A stretch of DNA of 64,000 bases, taken from the NCBI GenBank assembly GCA_965221035.1, contig OZ244860.1:1984001-2048000 (forward strand), given 5' to 3'. Numbering within the stretch: the stretch's first letter is position 1; each line of letters opens with the position of its first letter. Made by a program: the position numbers and the translations under genes. Below are positions 40,298 through 48,434 of the stretch, piece after piece. The DNA is from UBA6522 sp965221035. GTDB taxonomy: Bacteria; Pseudomonadota; Gammaproteobacteria; Steroidobacterales; Rariloculaceae. Below the pieces are notes generated by a model that had not been told where the DNA came from, ran no database searches, and saw only the letters and a program-made list of their open reading frames with translations.

Positions 40298-40764
40298 AGT
40301 ATTGGCTCATGAAGTCCGAGCCGGGCGAGTTCAGTATCGACGACCTGGCGGCCGCGCCGGGCGGCGAGACCTTCTGGGACGGGGTGCGCAACTACCAGGC
40401 CCGAAACTTCATGCGGGACGACATGAAGGTGGGCGACGGCGTGTTGTATTACCACTCCAACTGCCCCGAGACCGGAGTCGCGGGCATCGCCACCGTATGC
40501 CGGAAAGCCTACCCCGACCACACGGCATTCGACCCCGATGACAGGCACTTCGATCCCAAGAGCGACCCGGACAACCCGCGCTGGTGCATGGTGGACATCC
40601 GCTTCGAACGCAAGTTCAGGCGAGTCATCCTGTTGCGGGAGCTGCGCCAGTACGCGGACGCGGACGGACCGCTGGCGGACATGCTGCTGCTGAGGCGAGG
40701 CAACCGCCTGTCGATCACGCCGGTGACCGCACGGGAATGGGACTTTATCCTGAGCCTTGAATGA
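40294..40764 (+). CDS. EVE domain protein
   Basis: 156 residues. MKYWLMKSEPGEFSIDDLAA is the characteristic start, WDGVRNYQARNFMRDDMKVGD continues the PUA-like fold, and the aromatic pocket residues of the EVE domain are expected in YYHSNCPETGVAGIATV. Bacterial EVE proteins are thought to bind modified bases in DNA or RNA; a precise role in housekeeping loci is unknown. The ATG overlaps the upstream stop (ATGA) and its own end overlaps rpiA by 4 bp, so the three genes are coupled. Confidence 0.9.
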   Translation: MKYWLMKSEPGEFSIDDLAAAPGGETFWDGVRNYQARNFMRDDMKVGDGVLYYHSNCPETGVAGIATVCRKAYPDHTAFDPDDRHFDPKSDPDNPRWCMVDIRFERKFRRVILLRELRQYADADGPLADMLLLRRGNRLSITPVTAREWDFILSLE

Positions 40765-41417
40765 CATCGGACGAAAAGAAATCGCGCGCGGCCCTTGCGG
40801 CCCTGGAACAGGTTCGCGGCGGAATGACGCTGGGCGTGGGCACGGGCAGCACGGTGAATCACTTCATTGACGCGTTGGCCCCTCGGGCGGGCGGCCTGAA
40901 CGCGGTCGTATCGAGTTCCGAGGCCTCCACGGCCCGGATGCGGGACCACGGAATCCGGGTGACGGAACTGGCCCGCACCGCCGACATCGACCTGTACGTG
41001 GACGGCGCCGACGAGGCCACCCGCCACCGCCACCTCATCAAGGGCGGCGGCGGCGCGCTGACCCGGGAAAAGATCGTCGCGGCCGCCAGCCGGCGCTTTG
41101 TCTGCATCGCCGACGACTCCAAGCTTGTGGGCGTACTGGGCAGGTTTCCGCTGCCGGTGGAGGTCATTCCCATGGCCCGATCCTACGTCGCCCGCCAGAT
41201 GGTCAGGCGCGGCGGCCAGCCCGTCTGGCGCGAGGGCTTCGTCACCGACAACGGCAACGAGATTCTGGATGTCCACAACCTGCGAATCATCGACCCGCCG
41301 GAACTCGAGGCTGATCTCAACCAGATTCCCGGCGTGGTCACCGTGGGGATCTTCGCGCATCGACCCGCCGACGAGTTGCTGATCGCCGGCGACCACGGTG
41401 TCGATTCGATCAAGTAG
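40761..41417 (+). CDS. rpiA: Ribose-5-phosphate isomerase A
   Basis: 218 residues, length as E. coli RpiA. It interconverts ribose-5-phosphate and ribulose-5-phosphate in the pentose phosphate pathway. GTGSTVNHFI, the catalytic region DGADEATRHRHLIKGGGGAL and KLVGVLGRFPLPVEV are conserved. Last gene of the ligase-EVE-rpiA run; its end is 7 bp from the convergent tRNA-Gln gene. Confidence 0.97.
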   Translation: MTSDEKKSRAALAALEQVRGGMTLGVGTGSTVNHFIDALAPRAGGLNAVVSSSEASTARMRDHGIRVTELARTADIDLYVDGADEATRHRHLIKGGGGALTREKIVAAASRRFVCIADDSKLVGVLGRFPLPVEVIPMARSYVARQMVRRGGQPVWREGFVTDNGNEILDVHNLRIIDPPELEADLNQIPGVVTVGIFAHRPADELLIAGDHGVDSIK

Positions 41418-41424
41418 GTTGAAT

Positions 41425-41498
41425 TGGCTGGGGGAGAGGGATTCGAACCCCCGCTGGCGGAGTCAGAGTCCGCAGTCCTACCACTAGACGATCCCCCA
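41425..41498 (-). tRNA. tRNA-Gln (anticodon CTG)
   Basis: On the minus strand the gene starts TGGGGGATCG and ends TCCCCCAGCCA, giving a 7-bp acceptor stem with the CCA encoded. The anticodon arm gcggactctgactccgc has the loop CTCTGAC with anticodon CTG, and the T arm is gcgggggttcgaatccctct-like with GTTCGAATC. CTG decodes CAG as glutamine, consistent with the U1-A72 first pair typical of tRNA-Gln. Confidence 0.95.
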
Positions 41499-41554
41499 GC
41501 AACGCCGGGCATGCCGCACTATAGCACCTGGGCACGCGGCCAGCGCGAAGACCG

Positions 41555-41947
41555 CTAACGCTTGGAGTACTGCGTCGCCTTGCGGGCCTTGCGAAGTCCG
41601 ACCTTCTTGCGCTCGACTTCACGGGCGTCGCGGGTCACGAAGCCCGCCTTGCGAAGCGACGGCCTGAGCGAGTCGTCGTACCGCATCAGCGCGCGGGTGA
41701 TGCCATGGCGGATTGCGCCGGCCTGCCCCGTGGTGCCGCCGCCGTGCACGGTCACGTCGATATCGAAGCTCTCTTCCAGTTCCACAAGCTGCAGCGGCTG
41801 GCGCACGATCATGCGGGCCGTCTCACGACCGAAAAAATTGTCCAGATCGCGACCGTTGACCAGAATCCGGCCGCTACCGGGCTTGAGATAAACCCGCGCG
41901 GTGGAGGTCTTGCGGCGGCCGGTCCCGTAGCAGGCTTGTTCGCTCAT
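41555..41947 (-). CDS. rpsI: 30S ribosomal protein S9
   Basis: 130 residues, the same length as E. coli S9. YGTGRRKTSTARVYLKPGSG at the start and the basic tail KKVGLRKARKATQYSKR, which reaches the P-site tRNA, are diagnostic. It follows rplM by 3 bp, the universal rplM-rpsI operon. No separate promoter is visible. Confidence 0.98.
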   Translation of the reverse strand: MSEQACYGTGRRKTSTARVYLKPGSGRILVNGRDLDNFFGRETARMIVRQPLQLVELEESFDIDVTVHGGGTTGQAGAIRHGITRALMRYDDSLRPSLRKAGFVTRDAREVERKKVGLRKARKATQYSKR

Positions 41948-41950
41948 GCC

Positions 41951-42379
41951 CTAAAGCTCCAGCAATTGGGGTTGTTGCGCAACGTGGGGATGATCCTCGC
42001 CACGCACGATCTTGAGCTTTCGCAGCATCTGCCGCCCCAGCGGATTGCGCGGCAGCATGCCCTTGACCGCCAGCTTGAGCACCTGTTCCGGCTCGCGCTC
42101 CAGCTTGTCACGCAGCGTCTCGGACTTGAGGTTGCCGATGTAGCCCGTATGGCGGTGATACACCTTGTCCTTGAGCTTGGTGCCGGTGACCCGAATCTTT
42201 TCCGCGTTGACCACGACGATGTAGTCGCCGGTATCCACGTGAGGCGTGTATCCGGGCTTGTGCTTGCCGCGCAGCCTGCGGGCGATCTCGGTCGCAAGGC
42301 GCCCCAGGGTCTTGCCCTGTGCGTTGACCAGGTACCAGTCGCGCTGTACTTCGTGCGGCTTTGCGGAAAACGTCTTCAC
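41951..42379 (-). CDS. rplM: 50S ribosomal protein L13
   Basis: 142 residues from GTG 42379, exactly the E. coli length; an upstream in-frame ATG at 42412 would add eleven non-conserved residues. VKTFSAKPHEVQRDWYLVNA and KDKVYHRHTGYIGNLK are diagnostic. CCGGA lies eight bases before the GTG. A hairpin (42416-42433) stands in the leader. L13 represses its own operon in E. coli; similar control is possible here. Confidence 0.97.
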   Translation of the reverse strand: MKTFSAKPHEVQRDWYLVNAQGKTLGRLATEIARRLRGKHKPGYTPHVDTGDYIVVVNAEKIRVTGTKLKDKVYHRHTGYIGNLKSETLRDKLEREPEQVLKLAVKGMLPRNPLGRQMLRKLKIVRGEDHPHVAQQPQLLEL

Positions 42380-42415
42380 TTTGCATCCGGAGCAAGTGCC
42401 CGGCCCATCCAAGGA

Positions 42416-42433
42416 GGCGCGATATTACGCGCC
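42416..42433 (-). promoter_or_regulatory. Leader hairpin upstream of rplM
   Basis: GGCGCG and CGCGCC pair around ATATTA, about 37 bases before the rplM start. It is in the right place for a ribosomal-protein leader element, but no known L13 leader consensus can be confirmed by eye. Confidence 0.35.
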
Positions 42434-42501
42434 TGAACGAACACCCGCAAGGCCGAAGCAGGCCGGCAGACGGCACAGGATATGCGGAGATGGTTCCAAT
42501 C

Positions 42502-42640
42502 GGGCGTGAGCGGACAGCCCGTTCGAGCTCAACTTCGCCCCGCCATCCCTGGCGGGGCTTCGATCGGGGCAACTCGCTAATGGCCATCCCTGGCCCGCTC
42601 GTTGCCCGACGACGCTCGAACGGGCTGTCCGCTCACGCCC
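42502..42640 (+). repeat. Structured repeat element, copy A
   Basis: Perfect 27-bp inverted arms, 42502-42528 and 42614-42640, flank an 85-bp core (42529-42613). The core contains two hairpins with TCCC loops: GCCCCGCCA/TGGCGGGGC and GGCCA/TGGCC. Copy B (51781-51921, opposite strand) has a closely similar core but completely different arms that are again perfectly complementary to each other. In both, the arms meet the core as GAGC...GCTC. The right arm overlaps the first unit of the 44-bp array. The gap 42440-42501 shows nothing else. Confidence 0.8.
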
Positions 42641-42833
42641 TGCCACGGCAGATTGCCGCTCGGACTGGCGGTCCGCTCACGCCCTGCCATGGCAGATTGC
42701 CGCTGGGATGGGCTGTCCGCCCATGCGCTACCCCGGCAGACTGCCGCTCGGACGGGCTGTCCGATTGTGCCCTGCCCCGGCAGACTCCCGCTCGGACTCG
42801 CTGTCCGCTCATGCCCTGCCCCGGTGGGCACAC
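42614..42833 (+). repeat. 44-bp tandem array, five units
   Basis: gtccg-type marks recur at 42627, 42671, 42715, 42759 and 42803, an exact 44-bp period. Each unit is a variant of the right arm of repeat element A (for example GCTCGGACGGGCTGTCCG) plus a CTGCCCCGGCAG-type hairpin. Units differ at several bases, so the array is not brand new. It lies upstream of coq7 and has no spacers, so it is not CRISPR. It is not translated as a sensible protein in any frame. Confidence 0.85.
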
Positions 42834-42837
42834 GGGC

Positions 42838-42843
42838 TATACT
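42838..42843 (+). promoter_or_regulatory. -10 box of probable leaderless coq7 mRNA
   Basis: TATACT ends six bases before the coq7 ATG (42850), with no Shine-Dalgarno. The -35 would fall inside the last unit of the 44-bp array, so the array may influence expression. Confidence 0.45.
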
Positions 42844-42849
42844 TGCCGC

Positions 42850-43488
42850 ATGTTGCCTACCCGCGAACATTTCGACTCTCTCATTTCGGCCGTTGACCAG
42901 GCGCTGCGAACGCTGACCGGTACCGCCGAGGCCGCCAGGCTGTCACCGGCCGCGGACATGCCCGAGACTGATCTGCTCCCCGAGGCCCGCCGCGAAAGTG
43001 TGGCACTGATGCGTGTCAACCACGCCGGCGAGATTTCCGCCCAGGCGCTTTACCGGGGCCAGTCGCTGATGGCGCGCTCCGAGGAAACCAGGCGTCATCT
43101 GCTTCAGGCTGCCGAGGAAGAGCAGGATCACCTCGCCTGGTGCGCCCAGCGGCTCGATGAACTCGACGGCCGGCCGAGCCGCCTCGATCCGTTCTGGTAC
43201 GCGGGCAGCTTCCTGGTCGGCATGGCCGCCGGCATTCCGGGCGACCGCGTCAGCCTGGGATTCGTCGCCGAGACCGAACGACAGGTGGAGGCGCATCTTG
43301 ATGACCATCTGGCGAAGCTGCCCAGGGACGATGCCAGGAGCCGGGCGGTCCTCGAGCAGATGCGGGAGGACGAAGCCCACCACGGCACCACCGCCGAGCT
43401 CGCCGGCGGCTCCGAACTGCCACGCCCCGTGCGGCGCGTCATGGCGTTTGGCGGCAACCTGCTGCGTAACGCCTCGCTCTGGATCTGA
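42850..43488 (+). CDS. coq7: Ubiquinone biosynthesis di-iron monooxygenase Coq7
   Basis: 212 residues. It hydroxylates 2-polyprenyl-3-methyl-6-methoxy-1,4-benzoquinone, the penultimate ubiquinone step. The di-iron ligands are visible as two ExxH repeats: RVNHAGEISAQALYRGQ, EEEQDHLAWCAQRL, AETERQVEAHL and DEAHHGTTA. LDPFWYAGSFLVGMAAG is the membrane-contact helix region. It complements the two FAD hydroxylases at 34922-37446. The next gene is convergent. Confidence 0.96.
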   Translation: MLPTREHFDSLISAVDQALRTLTGTAEAARLSPAADMPETDLLPEARRESVALMRVNHAGEISAQALYRGQSLMARSEETRRHLLQAAEEEQDHLAWCAQRLDELDGRPSRLDPFWYAGSFLVGMAAGIPGDRVSLGFVAETERQVEAHLDDHLAKLPRDDARSRAVLEQMREDEAHHGTTAELAGGSELPRPVRRVMAFGGNLLRNASLWI

Positions 43489-43527
43489 TCCGCCCGCAGG
43501 CGGCATGCGCCGCCGCAAACATCATTT

Positions 43528-43605
43528 GCCGCCCTGATTTGGCGCACTGGTGTGCCACCCTGATCTGCCACCCTGATCTGACGCCCTGATCTGACGCCCT
43601 GGGCG
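43528..43605. repeat. 13-bp tandem repeat, about six units
   Basis: Units of the type gccaccctgatct and gacgccctgatct run from 43528 to 43605, the second unit being degenerate. The array fills most of the gap between the convergent coq7 and djlA genes and is probably a slippage product. Confidence 0.8.
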
Positions 43606-43627
43606 GAGCGGCGTCACTTGCAGTGGC

Positions 43628-44413
43628 TCACTTGAACTCGCGCCGGGCCTTGATCCTTTCATAGGCGGCGCGGATCTCCTGGGTCTTCCGTTCCGCCACG
43701 CCCATCATGGATTCGGGCAGCCCCCGGGAGACCAGCTTGTCCGGATGATGCTGGTTCATGAGCCGGCGATACGCCGTCTTGACCTCCTCGTCGCTGGCTC
43801 CCGGCTCCACCCCGAGCACGCCGTAGGCGTCCTCCAGACTGACGAAGTCCCCGCCCGCGCCACCCGCCCGCCGGGCGCGGGCCATCGCCTCGATCTGCGC
43901 CAGCTCCACCCTCCCGACTCCCAGGCCGCGGGCCACCTGCCAGAGCAGGTCCCGCTTGATCCGGTCGATGCGGCCCGCCGCGACCACCGCCTGCATCTGA
44001 ATCTCCACGAAGGCCCGCGCCAGGTCAGGCCGGTCCCGCAGTTGCGTGCGCAACCGCCTCAGGGCCGCTTCCAGGGGATAGGCGGGATTCTTGCCCTCGG
44101 TAAAGCGCTCCACGGCGCTTTCGACCTGGGCCGGCGAGAGCTTGAGGCCGTGCATGACCAGCCTTGCGGCGCGAATCTCCGTCTCCGACACGCGGCCGTC
44201 GGCCTTGGCAATGTGCCCCATGACCTCGAAGGTCGCGCGAAAAAACGCCGCCTGAACCTGCTCGGACGAGAAATCCGGGGTTGCGCCACCGCCTGTGTGC
44301 CTTGCGAGTCCGCGATCGAACTGGTGTCCCACCAGGACACCCGCCGCCAGGCCGACATAACCGCCGGCGATCAGTCCCAGCACACCGCCGACGGCCTTGC
44401 CGACCCAGATCAT
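43628..44413 (-). CDS. djlA: Co-chaperone DjlA
   Basis: 261 residues. An N-terminal membrane segment (GKAVGGVLGLIAGGYVGLAA) is followed by a TerB-like helical domain (about 50-170) and a C-terminal J domain from DAYGVLGVEPGASDEEVKTA to the end, with the HPDKL motif needed to stimulate DnaK. This is the layout of DjlA, a membrane-anchored DnaK partner. It diverges from purC; the 147-bp gap shows no clear promoter. Confidence 0.94.
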   Translation of the reverse strand: MIWVGKAVGGVLGLIAGGYVGLAAGVLVGHQFDRGLARHTGGGATPDFSSEQVQAAFFRATFEVMGHIAKADGRVSETEIRAARLVMHGLKLSPAQVESAVERFTEGKNPAYPLEAALRRLRTQLRDRPDLARAFVEIQMQAVVAAGRIDRIKRDLLWQVARGLGVGRVELAQIEAMARARRAGGAGGDFVSLEDAYGVLGVEPGASDEEVKTAYRRLMNQHHPDKLVSRGLPESMMGVAERKTQEIRAAYERIKARREFK

Positions 44414-44560
44414 GCCGCCACACTCTCACCGCGTTGCGCGCCGACGCCTGACATTGCCGCGAAGTATTGCCGAATAGCCATCCGCGAGCCATTATCCCGC
44501 CTTTGCATGCTGGCGGAGAACCCCCGGCGTGGTTCCCTGACCGAGGTTCGTGCCGAATCC

Positions 44561-45505
44561 ATGATCGATGCCACCCCAGAACCGTTGTTCCAATCCCGCC
44601 TCAAGAGCCTTGAACGGCTGCATCGCGGAAAGGTCAGGGACATCTACGGCGTGGACGACGAACACCTGCTGATCGTCGCGTCGGACCGGCTGTCGGCCTT
44701 CGACGTGGTGCTGCCGGACCCGATCCCCGCCAAGGGCGCCGTGCTGACCGCCGTGACCAACTTCTGGTTCGACCGGCTCGGCGGCATCGTCGCCAACCAC
44801 GCCACCGACATCGACCCGGAAAGCGTGCTCGACGACCCGGCGGACCGCGCCGTCGTGAGGGACCGGTCGATGGTGGTCCGGCGCGCCCGGCCCCTGCCGG
44901 TGGAGGCCGTTGTTCGCGGCTACCTGATCGGATCCGGCTGGAAGGACTATCAGGCCACCGGACAGGTGTGCGGAATTCCCTTGCCATCGGGCATGCGGAT
45001 GGCCGACCAGCTTGCGCAACCCCTGTTCACGCCCAGCACCAAGGCACCCCGCGGCGAGCACGATGAGAACATTCCCATGGACGCCGTCCGGTCGCTGATC
45101 GGAGCCGACCTGGCCGACCGGATCGCGAAGCTGTCACTGCGACTGTACGCCCACGCCAGCGACTACGCCCGGGGGCGCGGCATCATCCTCGCCGACACCA
45201 AGTTCGAATTCGGCCTGGACAAGGACGGCCAGCTGCTGCTGATCGACGAGGTCTTCACACCCGATTCGTCCCGCTTCTGGCCCGCCTCGGGCTACGCACC
45301 GGGCCGCTCGCCGGAAAGCTTCGACAAGCAGTTCGTCCGGGACTACCTGGAGACCCTGGACTGGGACAAGAGCCCGCCGGGCCCGAGACTTCCCGAAGAT
45401 GTCATCCGCCGGACGGGGGAGAAGTACCGCGAGGTGCTGGAATTGTTGACCGGTGGGGGCCAGGAGCGCACAGACCGCTACCAGACAGACCGCTACCAGA
45501 GATAG
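44561..45505 (+). CDS. purC: SAICAR synthetase (long form)
   Basis: 314 residues from ATG 44561. It joins aspartate to CAIR using ATP in purine synthesis. LHRGKVRDIYGVDDEHLLIV, ASDRLSAFDVVLPDPIPAKG, VEAVVRGYLIGSGWKDY and LADTKFEFGLDKDGQLLLID are conserved. It is the long, yeast-like form rather than the ~240-residue E. coli form. The C-terminus carries a short repeat RTDRYQTDRYQR, apparently from a 12-bp duplication (agaccgctacca). purE and purK lie 4.6 kb away with an accessory patch between. Confidence 0.96.
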   Translation: MIDATPEPLFQSRLKSLERLHRGKVRDIYGVDDEHLLIVASDRLSAFDVVLPDPIPAKGAVLTAVTNFWFDRLGGIVANHATDIDPESVLDDPADRAVVRDRSMVVRRARPLPVEAVVRGYLIGSGWKDYQATGQVCGIPLPSGMRMADQLAQPLFTPSTKAPRGEHDENIPMDAVRSLIGADLADRIAKLSLRLYAHASDYARGRGIILADTKFEFGLDKDGQLLLIDEVFTPDSSRFWPASGYAPGRSPESFDKQFVRDYLETLDWDKSPPGPRLPEDVIRRTGEKYREVLELLTGGGQERTDRYQTDRYQR

Positions 45506-45550
45506 GAAACTCCGCGCCGCGCCGCAGGCGATTTGCCTTGGAAATCCAGA

Positions 45551-45760
45551 TCAGCTTTGCGACGAGACCTCGCCGGACTTGAGCATGTCGTATTCGGCCA
45601 ATTCGGCCTCGATATCGGCGATCTGGCTCTCGAGTCCGTCGATCTCGGCCTTCTTGAGCCACACCTGATCAGAGGGGCTTCCCTTCGCTGCAGCCAGCGC
45701 GTCCCGAAACCTCGCCAGTTGTGCGCTTGAAATTTCGTATTGTTTGTCGCTGTAGATCAT
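45551..45760 (-). pseudogene. Truncated XRE-antitoxin-like N-terminal fragment
   Basis: 69 residues from ATG 45760. MIYSDKQYEISSAQLARFRD and a coiled-coil IDGLESQIADIEAELAEYDM match the N-terminal part of small helix-turn-helix antitoxins, in which this coiled coil is followed by the DNA-binding domain. Here the frame stops at SGEVSSQS and no helix-turn-helix follows, so the gene looks cut short. It may still be made. The region is lower in G+C than the flanking genes. Confidence 0.5.
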
Positions 45761-45870
45761 GGCTGCACGTTCCCGAGTAGAAGAGGATCGGCCGTAGCGG
45801 CCCGCTCGTCTCGCGGGTGGGCGAACGTGCATAATGGAAGCCGTCCTATGTCTTGCCCCTCCCTGCGAAA

Positions 45871-46071
45871 TCATTTGCTCCAATTATGAAGCGCAGTGCG
45901 ATTCCGCCCGAGAGGTTGCTCCAGATTTAAGCTGGGCTTGATTTCCACGCCCAGTTTTCGGAGATCCTGCCCCAGCTTCTCATGGGCGGCGACGGTGTCG
46001 ACGTTGATCATTTCGTTCCGGGCAAGCACCTCCTCCCGGTCCAGAAGGGAAGCTTCTTTCTTCTTGGGCAT
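45871..46071 (-). CDS. Small hypothetical protein
   Basis: 66 residues from ATG 46071, with GGGAG eleven bases upstream. It is charged and probably helical (PKKKEASLLDREEVLARNEM, AAHEKLGQDLRKLGVEI) and ends LGRNRTALHNWSK. I do not recognise it. It begins one base after the stop of the upstream small ORF, so the two form a pair that resembles a toxin-antitoxin-type layout without recognisable domains. Confidence 0.45.
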   Translation of the reverse strand: MPKKKEASLLDREEVLARNEMINVDTVAAHEKLGQDLRKLGVEIKPSLNLEQPLGRNRTALHNWSK

Positions 46072-46072
46072 G

Positions 46073-46222
46073 TCAAAAGTACTCCCTGGTGTGAACAAAT
46101 GAGGTCAGCTGTTCCCTGTACATGTAGTCCTTCAATAATTCAAAGTCATCTGGAATTTGTTTGTACAGATCGGCATCGTCTTCGAAGCTGTCGATCCTCA
46201 GCTTAACTTCTTCTCCCCGCAA
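46073..46222 (-). CDS. Small hypothetical ORF A (EDDAxxY type), start uncertain
   Basis: About 49 residues from TTG 46222; no ATG or GTG gives a sensible start, so the 5' end may have been lost where the IS1634-type fragment begins. It contains KLRIDSFEDDADLYKQIPDD and ends SFVHTREYF. A similar sequence, LEIVCFEDDAEQYNQFRDYF, occurs in ORF B at 48435-48566. The pair flanks the DUF3800 operon and both IS remnants. Function unknown. Confidence 0.45.
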   Translation of the reverse strand: MRGEEVKLRIDSFEDDADLYKQIPDDFELLKDYMYREQLTSFVHTREYF

Positions 46223-46554
46223 GTCCGTGCAACTGGTCGAGGGCGTACGCGTGGAGGGCAAGGTTCGGCCCATCTATCACTGGACCCCGAGGCGCATCCG
46301 CGCGCACCTGGCCATCGCCTACATGGCCTTTGCCTGCGTCAGGCACCTGGCCTACCGGGTCAAGTTGCAGAAAAAACGCAACCTGTCTCCCCAGGCCATC
46401 CGGGACGCGCTGTTGCACCGCCAGTGTTCGGTGCTGCGCCACACCGGCACCGGCCAACGCTACGCGATTCCCTCTTCGGCCACGGCCAGAAGCCCAACTG
46501 ATCTACGAGGCCCTCGGCCTGACGCTGTCGGACGTCCCCTATGCGTTGAACTGA
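46223..46554 (+). pseudogene. IS1634/IS4-type transposase C-terminal remnant
   Basis: GKVRPIYHWTPRRIRAHLAI, AYMAFACVRHLAYRVKL and LRHTGTGQRYAIPSSAT match the C-terminal end of IS1634-family transposases. After PSSAT (about 46480) the match jumps frame and continues as EAQLIYEALGLTLSDVPYAL to a stop at 46554, so there is a frameshift. The catalytic core is missing. No terminal inverted repeat is visible. It cannot be active. Confidence 0.7.
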
Positions 46555-46839
46555 ACCGACGACAACCCGCCCAAATCCCAGAAGGTGTGCCTAGTGAATT
46601 TGTGATGTTCAAGCGTATCAATGACTTAGGAATTCAAACCGTCGAAGTCAAGAGGGCGGTGGCGAGATGGCTCTTGCAGGTTCCCGGTGGGCCGAGGAAG
46701 TTGACGACCTCGGCGCGCTCGATGAATCAGATGACTAAAAAAGCAAATACTCCTTGAATTTTCTGTTCCAATGCCGATAATGAATGTAGCTCATCTGCCA
46801 CGTGTAGAAGGAGTAACGGGGCCGTCCCTCGGGGCGGCT
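46555..46839. other. Intergenic, no supported gene
   Basis: A 50-residue open frame (46605-46757) has no recognisable motif or ribosome site. Nothing else is seen; the stretch is probably debris of the accessory patch. Confidence 0.5.
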
Positions 46840-47340
46840 TCAGCCTTTCTGGCCTTTGTTCCGGCAATATTCTTCATATTCCTTTTGCAGCTTGCGCTGT
46901 CTGTGCGGTTGCTCGACCAGGTAGGCCGTCCACGGCAGGATGTACTCGCCACGGTCCGCCAGAATCACCAGATAGTTTTCCTGCTCGAACCACAAACAGA
47001 TCCGCTGTTTTCCCCGGCGCTGGTTCGCCCAGACCTTTATCGCCTTGTCGGCATCATGCTTGATGATCGGACTTGGCCAGCGAATCCGCTCGCAGCGGCG
47101 AAAATCTGGTGTCCGGTCTTCTTCAACAGCGCCTTCCTGAATCATGTGCCAGAAGGTGGCTTCTTTCACATGCGTCATGGGGTGCCTTTTCAGACCTAGC
47201 CGCCGCCCCTGGAACACTGGTTTGCTATCGACGAAATCCTGCTTGAAGTAGTCATAGAAGGCGTCCAGATAAGCGTCCCAATTGCCGCCATAGTCAGAGA
47301 ACAACACCAGCGGCGGCAACCAATCCGGTTCATCGGTCAT
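46840..47340 (-). CDS. Partner protein of DUF3800, possible nuclease-like fold
   Basis: 166 residues. ATFWHMIQEG, DFRRCERIRWPSPII, RICLWFEQENYLVILADRG and ILPWTAYLVEQPHRQRKL follow a strand pattern (basic RCERIRW, then a beta hairpin, TAY, basic tail) seen in barnase/RelE-like phage nuclease families, but I cannot assign it firmly. It starts 4 bp inside the end of the DUF3800 gene (ATGA overlap), so the two proteins are made together and probably act together. Pairs of this kind occur in accessory loci; a defence or toxin role is a guess. Confidence 0.55.
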   Translation of the reverse strand: MTDEPDWLPPLVLFSDYGGNWDAYLDAFYDYFKQDFVDSKPVFQGRRLGLKRHPMTHVKEATFWHMIQEGAVEEDRTPDFRRCERIRWPSPIIKHDADKAIKVWANQRRGKQRICLWFEQENYLVILADRGEYILPWTAYLVEQPHRQRKLQKEYEEYCRNKGQKG

Positions 47341-48050
47341 CCCCGCACCTCATGCGCCTGCCAGCGGAACAGATTGACCTTCTCTTCCCGGTAGAGGGTG
47401 GTTTTCAGCAGGCTATAACCGGAGCGTTCCTGCACCCGTGCAACCAAGGTTTCCTTGGCCTGGTTCCCGTGCAAATCCCGGTTGAGGTAGGACACCGCGC
47501 CAATCAGCAAATCCGCGAGTTGCAACTGTTCGATTTCATGGGAGTGGACGAGCTGTAACCGCTCGATGACGTCGCGCGAAAAGTCATACATATCGTTGCA
47601 AAGCACTTCGTGCAGCTTGGCCGTCTTTTCCGCGCCCCGGGTGTCCTTGATGTCGAGGTAGACCCGGTAGCGGGCATCCGGGCGGAAGATCACCTTCAGC
47701 ATGTCGAAATACATCTTGTAATACCAGGTGTCGTGATCCTGCCCCGGCATGGCGTCGTGCCGCAGCTTCGTTTTATCCGGCACGATCAAGGCACGGAAAT
47801 GCAGATCATCGTCATCGAAAAAATAATCCACCAAGTCTAGATACAGCCCGACCTTGGCCGGTGACACCTTGGTCCACTTCACTTCAAATCCTGGCGCAAG
47901 CCCTTGCTTTCGCTTGATCTCCCGCAGGCGCACTGCGATCTCCCGGCTTTTGCCCAGAGGACTCCATACGGCGCCCAGCACCATGGCCCTCTGGTGGTCA
48001 TGCTCCAGGTGGCAGGACTCATCGCAGTAGACATTGAAGATTTCACTCAT
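47337..48050 (-). CDS. DUF3800 domain protein
   Basis: 237 residues. VYCDESCHLEHDHQRAMVLG at the start carries the DES acidic motif of DUF3800, whose fold resembles RNase H. YRVYLDIKDTRGAEKTAKLH and QLADLLIGAVSYLNRD supply further acidic residues expected in the active site. Such proteins are scattered in mobile and defence-rich regions; biochemical function is not established. AGGAG lies nine bases before the ATG, inside the end of the IS256-type remnant, so the operon's 5' end has been reshaped by that insertion. Confidence 0.8.
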   Translation of the reverse strand: MSEIFNVYCDESCHLEHDHQRAMVLGAVWSPLGKSREIAVRLREIKRKQGLAPGFEVKWTKVSPAKVGLYLDLVDYFFDDDDLHFRALIVPDKTKLRHDAMPGQDHDTWYYKMYFDMLKVIFRPDARYRVYLDIKDTRGAEKTAKLHEVLCNDMYDFSRDVIERLQLVHSHEIEQLQLADLLIGAVSYLNRDLHGNQAKETLVARVQERSGYSLLKTTLYREEKVNLFRWQAHEVRG

Positions 48051-48362
48051 GGCGTAACGGCTCCTGTCATTCTCATTTCAGAACCTGCCACCAGCACAAG
48101 GATGCAGCGCCGCTCCTCGGCGCGCACGTTCGTGTAGATCCCATCGGCCCACAGGTACACGAACTCGTGGCCTTGCCAATCCCGCCCGCGCCACCGCTCG
48201 ACGGCCCACGGCGTCCCGCGCCGCCGCGTGAACATTGAGAAAATCGTGCAACTCCGCCTCCACCGCCTGCGCAATGATCCGCCGAGCCCCGTCGCGAACC
48301 AGGTCGCTCAACTCGTCTCGAAAGGCTGGATCGGCAAAGGAAACCATCGTATCGTTGTTCAT
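48047..48362 (-). pseudogene. IS256-family transposase remnant with internal deletion
   Basis: The N-terminal part FRDELSDLVRDGARRIIAQA and VEAELHDFLNVHAARR-like sequence is followed, in another frame, by GHEFVYLWADGIYTNVRAEE and RRCILVLVAGS, which belong near the DDE core of IS256-type transposases. About a hundred residues between the two blocks are missing and the frame is shifted. The end abuts the DUF3800 ATG. Not active; terminal repeats not seen. Confidence 0.8.
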
Positions 48363-48434
48363 GGTGGCGCATCTCCTATGGGCTGAATACCAGGTTGTCG
48401 TAAACCCTATTCCAGCAGGAATGCGCCGCCTCCT

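Noticed and set aside
42614..42833. CRISPR array
   Set aside because: Units are directly joined with a 44-bp period and no variable spacers, and no cas gene is in the window.
46223..48362. Active insertion sequences
   Set aside because: Both transposase segments are truncated or frameshifted and no terminal inverted repeats or target duplications are visible.
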